From positions 248,001-312,000 of the forward strand of contig PDHQ01000007.1 in the NCBI GenBank assembly GCA_003339415.1: a stretch of DNA of 64,000 nucleotides, given 5' to 3'. Origin of the DNA: Ophiocordyceps camponoti-saundersi (nom. inval.) (Eukaryota > Ascomycota > Sordariomycetes > Hypocreales > Ophiocordycipitaceae). Numbering within the stretch: the first letter of the stretch is position 1; each line of letters begins with the position of its first letter. The notes under the pieces are model-generated. The model worked only from the letters and a program-made list of their open reading frames with translations. It searched no databases and was not told where the DNA came from. Shown one piece after another: positions 1 to 11,400 of this stretch. The translations under genes were made by a program, and so were the position numbers.

Positions 1-1074
1 AACGTGCTGCACCGTCAAACGCCGGCGCGGACTTGCTACGTCTGGCTTGATGGAGAGAGGCCGCAGATTGCACTCGGAGAAACGACGAGACTCGCAGAAG
101 ACAGCGCTCGGACGGTCAGCAAGAACGAAATCAAGAAGGCTTACAAGTTTGGCGGAGAGTTTGTCTACTTCACACCGGAGGAGCAAAAGACACTCCGAGA
201 CTTCGGCCCCCCGGTCATTCGCATTCTAGGGTTCAAGCCTCGCTCTTCGGTGCCTTTTGAGGCGAGTGTGAAGAAGTCGACATTTATCTATCCAAGCGAA
301 GCGGATTTTGTCGGCTCAACTCGCGTTTTCAGTGCGTTGTGGCAGAAGCTACGTCGTGACGACAAGGTTGCCATGGCGTGGTGCATTGTGCGTGGCAATG
401 CCCAACCGATACTTGCCGCCATTGTTCCGTCCAAGGAGCGGGCGGAAGAAGGATCTCCAACTCCGTATCTTCCCACCGGGCTCTGGATCTGCCCTCTCCC
501 TTTCGCAGACGATGTTAGGGAGAACAGGCGGCCAGCAGAAGTCTGCCATAGCTCAGACGAGCTGAAGTCACGAATGAGAACGATAATACAACAGCTGCAA
601 CTGCCGAAAGCCATGTACAACCCTGCCAAGTACCCGAATCCGGCGTTGCAATGGCACTACAAGATCCTGAAGGCCTTGGCCCTCGACGAAGAGGTACCAG
701 AGAAGGCGGAAGACGCTACGGAGCCCAAGTACAAGGCCATTGGCAAGCGGGTGGGTGGTTATCTGGAGGAATGGTCTGAGAAGCTGGAAGAGGAAGCAGG
801 GCTGGTTTCGAGCTCGCGAAGGCTGAAGCGCGAAGCGGACGACGATGCGTCCGGCCGTCCCGCGAAGAAGATGCGAGGGGATGCGGACAAGGGCAGCGGC
901 TCGTCAATGACGCTGGCACAGCTCAAGACGGCCGTAGAGAGCGGCGGAATAGCCAAGATGACGGTCGCGCAGCTGAAGGACGTTGCGGCGGCTCGAGGAC
1001 TGAGTACTGCCGGGCGTAAGATGGAACTGGTGGAGAGGATTGAACAATGGGTTGAGAAGAATTGGCGAGGCTGA
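1..1074 (+). CDS. ku70: Ku70, C-terminal part (non-homologous end joining), cut at left edge
   Basis: The reading frame is open to the window edge, so the N-terminal half lies outside; no ATG-based start can be given here. The visible 357 residues match the end of Ku70, the DNA-end-binding partner of Ku80 in non-homologous end joining in the nucleus. They begin in the Ku core/bridge (KKAYKFGGEFVYFTPEEQ, then the conserved GFKPRSSVPFE and YPSEADFVGSTRVFSALW stretches). A helical arm and a charged linker with a basic KKMR patch follow. The protein ends in a SAP domain (about the last 35 residues, MTVAQLKDVAAARGLSTAGR), the arrangement typical of Ku70 rather than Ku80. The Neurospora name is mus-51. 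The gene ends 455 bp before the next start on the same strand. Family assignment is firm. Confidence 0.93.
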   Translation, partial: NVLHRQTPARTCYVWLDGERPQIALGETTRLAEDSARTVSKNEIKKAYKFGGEFVYFTPEEQKTLRDFGPPVIRILGFKPRSSVPFEASVKKSTFIYPSEADFVGSTRVFSALWQKLRRDDKVAMAWCIVRGNAQPILAAIVPSKERAEEGSPTPYLPTGLWICPLPFADDVRENRRPAEVCHSSDELKSRMRTIIQQLQLPKAMYNPAKYPNPALQWHYKILKALALDEEVPEKAEDATEPKYKAIGKRVGGYLEEWSEKLEEEAGLVSSSRRLKREADDDASGRPAKKMRGDADKGSGSSMTLAQLKTAVESGGIAKMTVAQLKDVAAARGLSTAGRKMELVERIEQWVEKNWRG

Positions 1075-1529
1075 ATTAGGTACCTTTCCGCGAGAGAGAG
1101 GTATTTGAAGCCGGATTGGTATCCGTAGCCTGTAGATGTCTTATTAGGAGAAGGGTCTTCAAAGCGGCGATGCCCCCAGAGTAGTAGCGGTGGTAAAGAT
1201 GGTCGTTGATGAAAGTCAGTCACAGACACACACACAAGCAAGTGGCGCAGGCGCATGCGGTCAAGATCAACCGTATAGGCGCATATGCTGTGTAGATGAA
1301 TAATCCTCACCCGGATTATTCAACTCTCCACCATCCACCGCAAGAAAGAACCTGCGTCTCCGTCTTCCCGCGTTTTCCTCCCCGCCCACCAGCCTCAGCC
1401 CGTCTGTCCCAAGAACGCGCCAGAGTCACGGTCTGAAATTATTCATTGCTTCGCTCGGCCCGCCCCGCCGACGCGCGGCTTTGTGAGGAGCAGAAATCGG
1501 TGCTGTCGACGGGACTACCTCCAAAAGCC
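1075..1529. other. Intergenic: ku70 3' flank and leader of the zinc-cluster gene
   Basis: No gene is visible. The stretch holds the ku70 3' flank and a pyrimidine-rich leader (about 1320-1430) in front of the next gene. An in-frame upstream ATG at 1446 would add 28 residues to that gene but lacks conserved-looking sequence. Confidence 0.5.
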
Positions 1530-4500
1530 ATGGCCGATTTCCTCGCCAGCTTCAATCTCGGCAGCGACGATGGCGCACAACAACCGCAGTCTGCCTGCGC
1601 GTCCATCGATGACCTGCAATTACGGCTGCAAGAACTCCTCCTCAGCAGCGGGACGACAGCAGAACGCGTCAATCACGTGTGCGCGAACCTCGAAATTTCA
1701 GCCAACGCGCAGCTTACCGTCAGTCTCTCGCCTGCAGAGAACAGCGTGCTGGAAGGCCTCAGCAACCTCGACCCATCCCTCGGCGGCCTGAACTCGTCGA
1801 GTGTCGCAGCCGACAACCAGGGCGAGCTCACGATGCGCAGCTTACGAGCGACAGATGCTCTGAAGAACCAGCCTGAAGATGATCCTGTGCTGCAAAGAGC
1901 TATCGCCAACCTCATCGTCTCTACTGTCAGCAACACTGACGGCAGCTCCTGGGCTATGGATGGCATGTCGCTCAGCGACGGGGGATGGAACTTTGCCTAC
2001 CTTTGCATGGAATCATCGCATCATTGGGATCTGCTCAGTAAGGGCAAGACCAGAAACGTTGTCGGAGACTACACGCTCAGAGAACCGGACCCGATACTGA
2101 TGAGTGGGTTTGCCTTGGTCGATTTGAGCGACGGGAGCGGAACCTCAGCTAACTTGATCTCGCAGGCAGACCAGCTTTTGACTGTAGAGGGGCCATCAAG
2201 GTCTGCTTCTTTCGCGACAGCCAATCCATCATGATCAACTTCGACCACACCCCTTTTCACAAGACCGTTGCCGAGGTACTCGAGTATTTCAAGCCCCCTC
2301 CGCGGCCGATCGTCGCTCCCCTGGCACAGAGAACGCCCAAGAAACAAGGCTCGACTCGCAAGAAGCGCGAGTCGACGAAAGCTCCGGGCGAGAACAGCAA
2401 GCCCAGGAAGCGCAAGAAAACCGACACGCAACCACAAGACACCCCAGCTGCGCCGGCGCATGAGCAGCAGCCACTCGCCGAAATCAGCCAGGTATCTAAC
2501 GGAACCACTCAAGGCGGCTTCGTCGATGGCCTCGCTCCCGACACTGACACGGCTGCAAAGGAAGGGCAAGGTCCTCCTTCGCAAGTCTCGGCTATCCCCC
2601 TCAATCTCTCCCCTGAAGAGTCGGCGCGACGGCGCGAGGTGGCCACCAAGTTGCTGAGCGACGCGGGCGTCGACCCGGACACTTTGTCGACAGAACAATT
2701 CAACATATTCGCCAATCAGTCGCCCGAGCTGCAGAAAGAGTCGCTTAATATGCTTGTCAAATACGGCGCGGAACGACTTCGAATCGTTCATCCGAGCAAT
2801 AGGGACAGTTCGGCCTCAGTGCCGCCTGCCACGCCGACTCAAGCAATCGTGCCCGCTTCCTCCGAGCCGGCGGAAGTAGCTGCGCCGTCGTCGGCACCGG
2901 CCAACGCCAAAACCAAGGCCTTGAGCAAGTCTGTTCTGATGAAGAAGTTCAGGACGCCCGGCAAGTCGCGTAAAGCGTGCACGCAGTGCAAGTCACGCAA
3001 GGTCAAGGTATGACTGTCTTGTTACTCCCATAGACCTATCCGTTGTCGTTCTAACAGGGATAAATTCAGTGCCCACGCGAACGGCCCACCTGTGTCGAAT
3101 GCCAGACGCAAGGATTGACATGTGAATATGAGCCGTCCAAACCGAGAGCGAAGAAGCCCAAGTCGGAACCATTCGCGCCTGCAGGTTACGACGTCGAAGA
3201 CGAGCCGCAGATATCACAGGCCCCGGCCGAGGTGACGCTAGAAACCGAAGAAGAGCCAGTGGATGACTCACAGATGGCTGAGGCCCCAGACGAAAGGGCA
3301 GAGCCCGAAGCCGAAGATGCCCCAGGAGACGATGCTGATGCTCAGGAGGACGAACATGCTCAAGGGGAAGAGGCCCAAGAACCGGAGGAGGAGGAGGAAG
3401 AGGCGCAGGCGGAGGTGGAGGAGGAGGGGGAAGGGGATGAAGAAGAAGAAGAGGAGGAGGAGGCGGAAGAAGCCCACGAGGACGCAGAAGACTTGACCGG
3501 CTACTCGTCCTACCCGCAGGTGCCAGTTTCGGACATGCTCGCTCCCAGCGTGGACGTGACGCATCACGAGACGCAGCTGCCGGCACCGGCTCCGTACTTT
3601 CGCTCGGCGTCGGGCCTTGCATTGCCACAGCCCGAACAGCCGGCGCTCTCACAGCAACTGCATGCGGCTAATGAGCACGAGATGATGATGCCGCAAGGGA
3701 CGGAGGTACACTACCAGTCTCAGATGGCGACGGCGGACGTGCCGTCTTCGTCGCAACAGAATGCAGAGCATCCTATCGATCTGCTGACCTCGCCGCAGCA
3801 GCGGTCCAAAGGCCCTCGACATAGTCTGCCGACGGGCCCGCCGCTGCGAGAACCAGACGAAGCCCCGCCAGCCCCTACTGCCGTGGCCGGGTGGTCGGGT
3901 GTCGCCAATTCAAGCCTGAACGTCACAGCCGGCTCTCCCGCAATGCGCCGGAGCGAGGTAGACGTCTCTGGCTCGCGGGGGACACCTCAGATGCAGGATG
4001 TCATGGCCATCTCGCAGGCTGCCCTGGAACATCATAGACAGGCGCACAGCACACCGACGGCGATTCAGCCATCGCACCGTTCGACGCTGTCTCATTCGGC
4101 GAACGATTCTCGTATGAAGTCACGACTGGGTCAGCGTCCTTCTGTCGACGGCTTCCAGTCGTTGTCATTGAGCAACAGCAACAACAATAACGCCCGCTAC
4201 CGGTCCAGCGGGCTGCCTTCTAGCAACGCTCCGGCCTTTAACGCGTATAGCAACTACTCGGAAGAGATGGCCAACAATAACAACCAGTCGGCTGATAGGA
4301 TCGGATATGAACCATACTCGTACCAGCGGAGCAGCCAAAGTACGTCGTCATACCCTGCCTATGACTACAGCCGTAGTCAGCCTTCTTCTTCGACGACGAC
4401 GGCCACGACAGCGACAACGGCGACTGCGGCCACATCAGTCACGACGCCCACGTATCCCTTCAGCAATCCTAACAATAACAACAACCTCGGTCTTGCAAAT

Positions 4501-4959
4501 TCCAACATGTCGGGCTCACGAGGTGGTCACGTCAATACTCCAAGCAGGACTGCTTCGCCGTACGACTTGCACAATGCCAGAAGACCATCAAGTCAGGCGT
4601 CCGCCCCTGTGCATGATACCAGCACCAGCAGCATGCGCAACAGCGGTCAATGGCCACGATCGTCCAGCAGTCATGGCCAGCCGCCGCCGCAGTCACAGCA
4701 GCAGCAGCCGCAGATGTCGCATAGCCTCAGCCAACGACAAGACCAGCAAAGCCACCATCTCCAGAACCGACAATCTCCTCATTCGCTCTCGCATCTCCAT
4801 CATCAGCAACAACGCCAACAGCACCAACATCAAAATCAAGGGCATCAGCAGGGTGGTTGGTACGGCAGCATCAACAACTCTCGCAACCACAACAACTCCA
4901 ACAGCAGCTCCTCCTCCTCCTACCCCTTCGGCGTCCAGCGTTCAAACCCCAACTTTTGA
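1530..4959 (+). CDS. Large Zn2Cys6 zinc-cluster protein (probable transcription factor)
   Basis: CDS join(1530..2103, 2166..3007, 3070..4959), 1101 residues. The start at 1530 has a good context (aaagccATGGcc). Intron 1 (62 bp) has a GCTAAC branch site and ends in CGCAG; intron 2 (62 bp) cuts the zinc cluster. The cluster is C463-x2-C-x6-C473-x6-C480-x2-C-x6-C490, so it sits in mid-protein rather than at the N-terminus. Residues 1 to about 250 form a non-repetitive region that may be a folded domain I do not recognise. The cluster is followed by a long acidic run (Glu/Asp-rich, encoded at about 3230-3500). The C-terminal 450 residues are low-complexity, rich in Ser, Asn, Gln and His, as in activation domains. 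Nuclear DNA binding is inferred from the cluster; target genes are unknown. Confidence 0.85.
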
Positions 4960-5514
4960 ATTCCGCCCGATGAATGAATGAGCCGCGGCGTGAGAGAGAG
5001 ACAGGAAGAAGGCGTGCCGTGGCTGAATCTTTCCCTTCTCCCCCTTCCCTCCCCCCTTTCTCTTTCGATGGAAAATGTCTGTTTGATGACTTGTTCATTC
5101 GTAATGGGGAGAAAAACCTTTCCCTTTAAGGATAAGGATGAGGAGGCCCTTCTTTTTCTTCTACCTCCCCTTTTTCTGTTTCATCACAAGAGATGTCTAC
5201 TGTTTCAATGAATGCTGAGTGTGAGTGATGAGGGAGCATGGCAGGATTCCACTCATGTTTATACCTTGACAGGAGATGGGTTTCGATCGTCTGCTCTAAG
5301 TATGGGCTTGTTATGATACCAACCCCGTGAATGAGGAGAAATAGGGGGCATCTCTGGTCGTGGAAGAGAAAGGGAGCCAATTTACACAGAAGACTTACTT
5401 TCCTCTGGGAACCTTCATCACGAACTTGTGGAAAAAGTGACAGAGTCTAGACACTTCGCTCCTCCATGGCAATGATATATCAACAAACAGACAGTTCTAG
5501 AAACCACTCTCTAC
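4960..5514. other. Convergent 3' intergenic region
   Basis: This region lies between two genes ending toward each other. It contains CT- and AG-rich sequence only; no gene or repeat is supported. Confidence 0.5.
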
Positions 5515-7266
5515 CTAGGCGCGTCTCCGATCTGAAAACTGCTTCGCCATCCGAGACTGCTGCATGGTCAAGTGAACAGTAGCACGAACGTCACCACCAC
5601 GAAGCAGCATCTTATCGACGACAGCCCAGATACGCTGGTCGTGAAATCGAATGGCAGCCTCCATCAAAGGTTTGAACCAACTAACCTGACGCCTGGACCG
5701 ACACAGAGGCATAGCCTTGGAAGCGAAGCGGAAAGCCAACTCCATCTCGCCGGCGGCGGCGCAGGCGGGTATCAGATCGCAGTAGACGAGGGCGTTGCGC
5801 GGCGGGTCTGCGGCAGGGGCCACGGCGGAGGCGTAATCTCTGGCTATGGAGCGACGGGTGTCTTCCGACTTGCTGTGGACGATGAGCGTTTGCATCGTCA
5901 GGGCGTCCGGGGGCGAGGCGCAGAGGCTGGTCATGTCCTTGTAGAGCGGTAAGGCGGCCTCGCTTCCGAAGACCTCTGCTTGGGCTTCGATGACGACGCC
6001 TACGAGGGCGGGAGAGATGGCTTCCTCCGTTGCGAGAGAGCGGATGGCCTTTTCCGCCTCGGTGATGAGATTTTTTGGGTCGCGTAGCATGGCTTGCTTG
6101 ATAGGACGGGTGTGGTCTCGTTTGATGACCGTGCTTTTCTTGCCGTGCTTGCGCATGATGCAGAGGATGCGAAGGGCGCCTGCGACGTCGCCAGCCGCCG
6201 CAAAGGCTTCGACGACGGTCTCGTAGTGACGGACTTGAACCCAGGACCTTTTCGAGAAGAGATCAAGAGCTTCGATCGCGAGGGCCGGTTGCCCGTGTCT
6301 CGCTGCCGTGGCCATGACGTTATCGACGACGCCGTCCGGCGGTTGCCCCTTGGAGGTTGTCACGACGGCATTCCAGGCGAAGACGGTGCCGGGGAGATGA
6401 AAGGATTCGCTGCAGACGTCGAGGACGAAGTGAAGAAGCGTATTCAATACCTCATTTGAAGCACCCTCGACAAGTCTACGCTGATGCAATAGCACCATCA
6501 TCTCATCGAGGAAGCCAAGCTTCCCAAAAGCCATGATGAAGAGATCGTAAACCCACGAGTCTATATGGGTTTCACGCTCCATCATGCGCGTAAGTCTCGA
6601 ATAAGCGAGCTCGTACTGCTCTTCGCGCAGCAAGCTGATGACGACGTTCTGCTGCGACGCCTTATCGACTTGGAACCAATGCTCGTCCATGAGGGTCAGG
6701 ATATCTTGCCGCAGCTTGTAATCCGGATGGTTGGCCAAAGCGGCGAGCGCGCTGTGTAACAAAGCCGCCGACGGCTTCACCCCTTGGGCTGCCAAGTCCA
6801 GAAGCAGCTTTCGGACACCGATGGCAGATCCCTCTGGGTCGGCCATTGCGTCCATCAAGGATTCATACATGAATATATTCGAGGTCTGGCCTCGAAAACG
6901 AACCATATGCCGGACCATCTGAATGATGCGTCCATGGCGATCAAAGTCATGGCTGGGTGCAGGAGACCATCCGCGCAGATTCCGCATTGCCATCAAAGCC
7001 ATGGTCAGTTCTTCGACCGTAGACTGGCATAAAGCCCCTTCTGTCGGCGGCCTCTGTCCCAGAAGCCGCTCCTCCCAGCTGGGACCTCTCTCGGCCGTCT
7101 CTTCAGCTAGAAGCTCAGACGAGATGGCGCCATAAAGGCGACATTGGCTTAGCCCAAGACGTGAGCCTGCTCTGGGTAGCCGGACCGGTGCTTGCCACCA
7201 TCGGAGAGTCGGGCGGCTGAGGAGAAAACACCGGTTACAGATTGAGGCCAGTCGGCCACTGCGCAT
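5515..7266 (-). CDS. Mitochondrial pentatricopeptide-repeat-like protein
   Basis: Single exon, 583 residues. The N-terminus is Arg-rich and lacks acidic residues for about the first 50 positions (MRSGRLASICNRCFLLSRPTLR), as expected for a mitochondrial targeting sequence. The body is built of repeated helix pairs about 35 residues long, for example ALAIEALDLFSKRSWVQVRHYETVVEAFAAAG followed by VAGALRILCIMRK; this resembles PPR proteins, which bind organellar RNA. Fungal PPR proteins act in mitochondrial mRNA stability, processing or translation. I cannot tell which family member this is. It is divergent from LSM4 with 290 bp between the two starts, so the genes may share a promoter. Confidence 0.72.
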   Translation of the reverse strand: MRSGRLASICNRCFLLSRPTLRWWQAPVRLPRAGSRLGLSQCRLYGAISSELLAEETAERGPSWEERLLGQRPPTEGALCQSTVEELTMALMAMRNLRGWSPAPSHDFDRHGRIIQMVRHMVRFRGQTSNIFMYESLMDAMADPEGSAIGVRKLLLDLAAQGVKPSAALLHSALAALANHPDYKLRQDILTLMDEHWFQVDKASQQNVVISLLREEQYELAYSRLTRMMERETHIDSWVYDLFIMAFGKLGFLDEMMVLLHQRRLVEGASNEVLNTLLHFVLDVCSESFHLPGTVFAWNAVVTTSKGQPPDGVVDNVMATAARHGQPALAIEALDLFSKRSWVQVRHYETVVEAFAAAGDVAGALRILCIMRKHGKKSTVIKRDHTRPIKQAMLRDPKNLITEAEKAIRSLATEEAISPALVGVVIEAQAEVFGSEAALPLYKDMTSLCASPPDALTMQTLIVHSKSEDTRRSIARDYASAVAPAADPPRNALVYCDLIPACAAAGEMELAFRFASKAMPLCRSRRQVSWFKPLMEAAIRFHDQRIWAVVDKMLLRGGDVRATVHLTMQQSRMAKQFSDRRRA

Positions 7267-7556
7267 CTTCGATTGGCCGACGAAGGCCCCCCGAAGGAGC
7301 TCGTGATGCCTAGAGACGGCCTTCCTTGGTGTTGAGGTTTTCTCGCTTTACACTCTGACGTCTACTCGCATTCGTCTTACGGGGTGATGCACATATCGAA
7401 GCAGAGCAGCCTTGTGTCACGTGCACGGACATGTCCAAAGGTACCTAAGTATCGTGAGCATCACCTTCGTCGCAGCCTCGTGAGCCTCATCTCAGTATCA
7501 GCGTCAACTCCCCCGGGTCTCAAATTCAGCTCCCATATAGCCATCACTTGCGCCTC

Positions 7557-8138
7557 ATGGTCAGCTCATCAAAATTCTCCACCAAAAAGAAAACACGCTA
7601 ATATCTTCCCTCCCTCCCTCAGTTGCCACTCGGCTTGCTCAACGCGGCCCAGGGCCAACCGATGCTGGTTGAGCTCAAGAACGGCGAGACGCTCAACGGC
7701 CACCTCGTCGCCTGCGACACATGGATGAACCTCACGCTTCGAGAAGTAGTGCAAACAAGTCCCGTACGAGCTTCCCCTCCCCATGTTACCCTTCTGCGAT
7801 AGCCGAAACTGACTGCCTTTCCGTTTGCTCAGGAGGGCGATAAATTCCTCAAGTTGAAAGAAGCCTACGTTAAGGGTAACAACGTGAGTTGGCCCTTCCC
7901 ATCTCTCGACAAATAAATCTTCGTATCGCCATACACGTCTGCTGACTTTCCGCAGATCAAATACCTGCGCGTCCCCGATGAAATCATGGAGCTCGTCAGC
8001 GAGTCGCAAAAGACCCATCAGTCGGGCTTTCGAGGCGGTAGGGGAGGCCAATCGAGAGGCGACCATGGCGGTCGTGGCGGCGAAAGGGCAAGAGGCCGTG
8101 GAGGCGGTCGGGGCCGCGGCCGAGGAAGAGGACAATAA
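7557..8138 (+). CDS. LSM4: U6 snRNA-associated Sm-like protein LSm4
   Basis: CDS join(7557..7559, 7623..7763, 7833..7883, 7956..8138), 125 residues. Exon 1 is the ATG alone; the next exon starts [14 protein letters not shown], the usual LSm4 beginning. Both Sm motifs are present: Sm1 [20 protein letters not shown] and Sm2 [16 protein letters not shown]. The last 35 residues are a Gly-Arg-rich RGG tail. LSm4 is a subunit of the LSm2-8 ring on U6 snRNA in the nucleus and of the LSm1-7 ring in mRNA decapping in the cytoplasm; the RGG tail is known to aid P-body assembly. Intron 1 has a GTCAGC donor with CGCTAAT as branch site, which is weaker than the GTACGA and GTGAGT donors of the other two introns. 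The ATG-only first exon is inferred from the family start and could be checked by cDNA. Confidence 0.9.
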
Positions 8139-8477
8139 GTCGTGCTCGACATTCTCTCGTCTCGCCCATCATCTTTTCCACCGGTTCTCATATACCCAAC
8201 CCAATCCTTCGAGTCATAACCCCAGCATCATCTACGTCTCTTACAAGCTTCGTGTTACCAGAAGCCTTTCTATAACCTCCAGCACAGCTATCAATGATCA
8301 CAAACTCAGGATAGGAATAACTGCCCTGCAATTCAAGTAAAAATCTTGCATGGCTATACTCAGTTGTAACCCTCGGTTGAGCCTAAATCTAGCATATATC
8401 GGGAACTACAGCACATCCTTTCATTTTCCGACACGTCTAATATCGTCAGCCTACCATCTTCAACCTCCGTCTTCTGT
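8139..8477. other. Convergent 3' intergenic region, LSM4 and FAS2
   Basis: Short region between the LSM4 and FAS2 stop codons. AT-richer than the coding sequence; no gene is seen. Confidence 0.5.
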
Positions 8478-11400
8478 TCAGAAATTTGCGACCGCAACGG
8501 CAATGGCCTGTGTATCTGAATGCGAGATCGACAAAGTGATGTCCTTGACACCAGCCTTCTGAGCAGCAGCCGCCGCATCACCGTGAAGCTGTAGGAGTCA
8601 GGGTCAGTGATATGCCCTGTCCGCGACTCTCGCACCGCTATCAACTTACCTTGACTTTCGGTGCGCCATTGTCGTCTTTGAGGACTTCGATATCCTTCAT
8701 GGCCGCACCACCTCCCTTGCTAGCCACGCCCAATGACTTGAAGACAGCCTCCTTGGCGCTCCACCTGCCAGCGAAGGAGCTACGTGGACTCGGTGCGTTC
8801 TGGCAGTACTTCATCTCTTCCGCGGTGAAGTTCCGCTGGAGGAAAGTGTCATTGTTAATGTTGATGGCCGAAATGTCCTCGACGTCGACTCCGATCTTGC
8901 TGCTTTTACTGGTCACCTTGAGCGCCAGTGCCTCCATCATCTTCTGCGTCTCGCTGGCCCTCGTCGCCGGCATCGTTTTCTCCGACTGCTTCATGAAGTT
9001 TTCAGCGTACTTGAGCTCCGACGTCTTATCGTCCTCGGTCACACGCGCGTCTGGGTTGAGAAGCACGTTCCGAAGCTGCTCCTCCGTGTACGGCGCGTTG
9101 GCCTTGGCGACGAACAGGCTGTTGTTGATCAGGCCATTGTGGAAGAAGCGATAGGCCTTCTTCTGTCGGGCTGCCACCTTGGCGCAGTAGTCGCCATAGA
9201 CGCCCTCGTCGAGAGTGGCAAACAGGTACTTGGGGTGGATGCCAATGGCCTGGGCTCCCTTTTGGCCAAAGCCAAAGGACGTGACGGAAAAAGCCTTGAC
9301 CCCATCCGTTTGGATGCTGCGGCTCGGGTACACGATCAAGTCGAAATCCTCCATGACAGGATCGACATTGTCTGCGTTGCGATTGCCTGGCACCAGCCCT
9401 GTGTTGAGGACTTGCAGGCAACCGTTCATCATCCATGCACCGGCCGCGCCCTTGGGATGGCCCGTGAGATACTTTTGGAAGATGCCGAGAACGGCGTTGC
9501 CCTTTGTCCGTCCGAGGTGCCGGAGCTGTTGACATATGACGGATGATTCGTTCTTATCGTTGGCCTTGGTGGACGTCCCGTGGAAGGACGCCACCGATAG
9601 GTCGTCGATGGTCAGGCCCCAGGTAGCCAAGGCGCCGCGCAATGGAGCAATGCTTGGGTCGTTCTTCCAGAAGTTGTTGCCCATACTCCGGAGGAGCTCC
9701 CTTTCCTGTCGAGCCGCTTCCCTACCGATGTGCTCCATACGCTCCTGCGCATACAGGTCCTGGTTGAAAGTCTCGTCTTGAACCTTCATCGCCTCGATTT
9801 CGTCCTGTATAAACTCAAGCTCCGACTCCTGCCACTGCTTGATCTGCTTCCTGCGGCGCTCAATCTGCCGGCGACGGTAATTGATGTCGAGCAGTGGAGA
9901 AGGGAACTTTCCAGCATGCTCACGTGCGGTCGTAAGAACACCCTGACCCGGGGCTGGAACGGATCGACCAATTTTGTCGGAAGCAGTTGTCGTCAGAGCC
10001 AATACTCCGTAGATGGGAACGCCCATGTCGAGGGCTAGCTTGGCAGTCATGATAATCTGAATGCCGCATCCCTGAGACTCCATGAAACCGTTTCTGGTGG
10101 TCGTGGTCGGGCGAGACATCTCCTGCGGAGTTCGACCGTGGGCAAATTCGTCCACCGTGTTGCTCGTCGCCTTCATATTTGCAAACTCGTACGAGCCCTC
10201 CTCGCCGAAGTCATCGAAACCACCGACGAAGCAGACTCGGGCTTTGCCCTCCATGATGGTTTCGTATCCGATGTCGACAGACTCCACCGCCGTAGCGCAG
10301 GCGCCAACCGGCGTCTTGATCGGCCCGGATGAGGAGATGAGCAACATGTTGACCCAAGCTGCCATGGTGTTGATGAAGGATTCTTGTAGTATATCGTTCT
10401 GAAGCGGCTTGTCTAGGAAACGATCCTTGTGCATTCCGCGGAGAGCCGCGGCGCCGCCCATGCCCGACCCGACGCAGTTGCCCACCTCGGACACGTGGAC
10501 ATACTTGTAAAACTCGTACGGGTCGGTAATACCACACGACAAAAGAGCTTCGGCAGTGGAGACGAGGAGATACAGGGTGACGGGATCGACCTGAGAGATG
10601 ATGTCGTCTGGGATGCCATAACGCTTAGGGTCCCAGCCGGTAGGGATCTGACCGGCGACGAGACGGTCGAAGCGAAGCGCCTTGGGAATCCAAAGAGAGG
10701 CGCCCTTCTTCAGGCGAACAATGTACTCGCCGCTGTCCGGGACCTCGAATATTTCCACTTTGTCATCGTGTTGGCGCTTGAACTCCTCGGCCGTTTCCTT
10801 AGACGCCTCGAAAGGTTCGAGATCTTCCTCGATGACAACCTCGTGGAGAATCTGCTTTTTGTTGGGGTCGTAGCCACTGAACAGCTCCGGCTCGATCAAC
10901 CGGATGCCGGAGTGCTCGAGAATGTGCTTCTCATACTTGGACTTGATGTCCTTATCGTCGACGGGATCGCCTGACTTGGCATCAACCCAGCCAGCATAGG
11001 GCTTGCCCTTGAGCGGGCCGTTATGGTTTTTGATCAGGCCCATGATCCAGGCCATCTCGACACAGCCCTCGAGAGAGAACTCGCCGTAGGCCTCCATCTC
11101 CCATCTGGTGCGCGAGTTGCCCCATGGGCCTACCTCAGCAAAGCCAGTGACGACTACGACCTTGTCAAGATCTACCATGCCCTTGAGAGTAGCATTGAGT
11201 GGCTCAATATCAGACTTCCACTCCGGCAGAGGAGGAAAGTCGAATTTGATGTTGGCACGGGGCGCGACTGTCTTCTTCTTGTAGAGGGCCTCGGACTCGG
11301 CGCCGTTGACGATGGCGTTCTCGATGGCGCTCTCCTTGGCAACGGCCCTGCGAATTTCGCTTGTCTCCATCAAGTCTTTGCGAAGCTTGGTCATTGCTTC

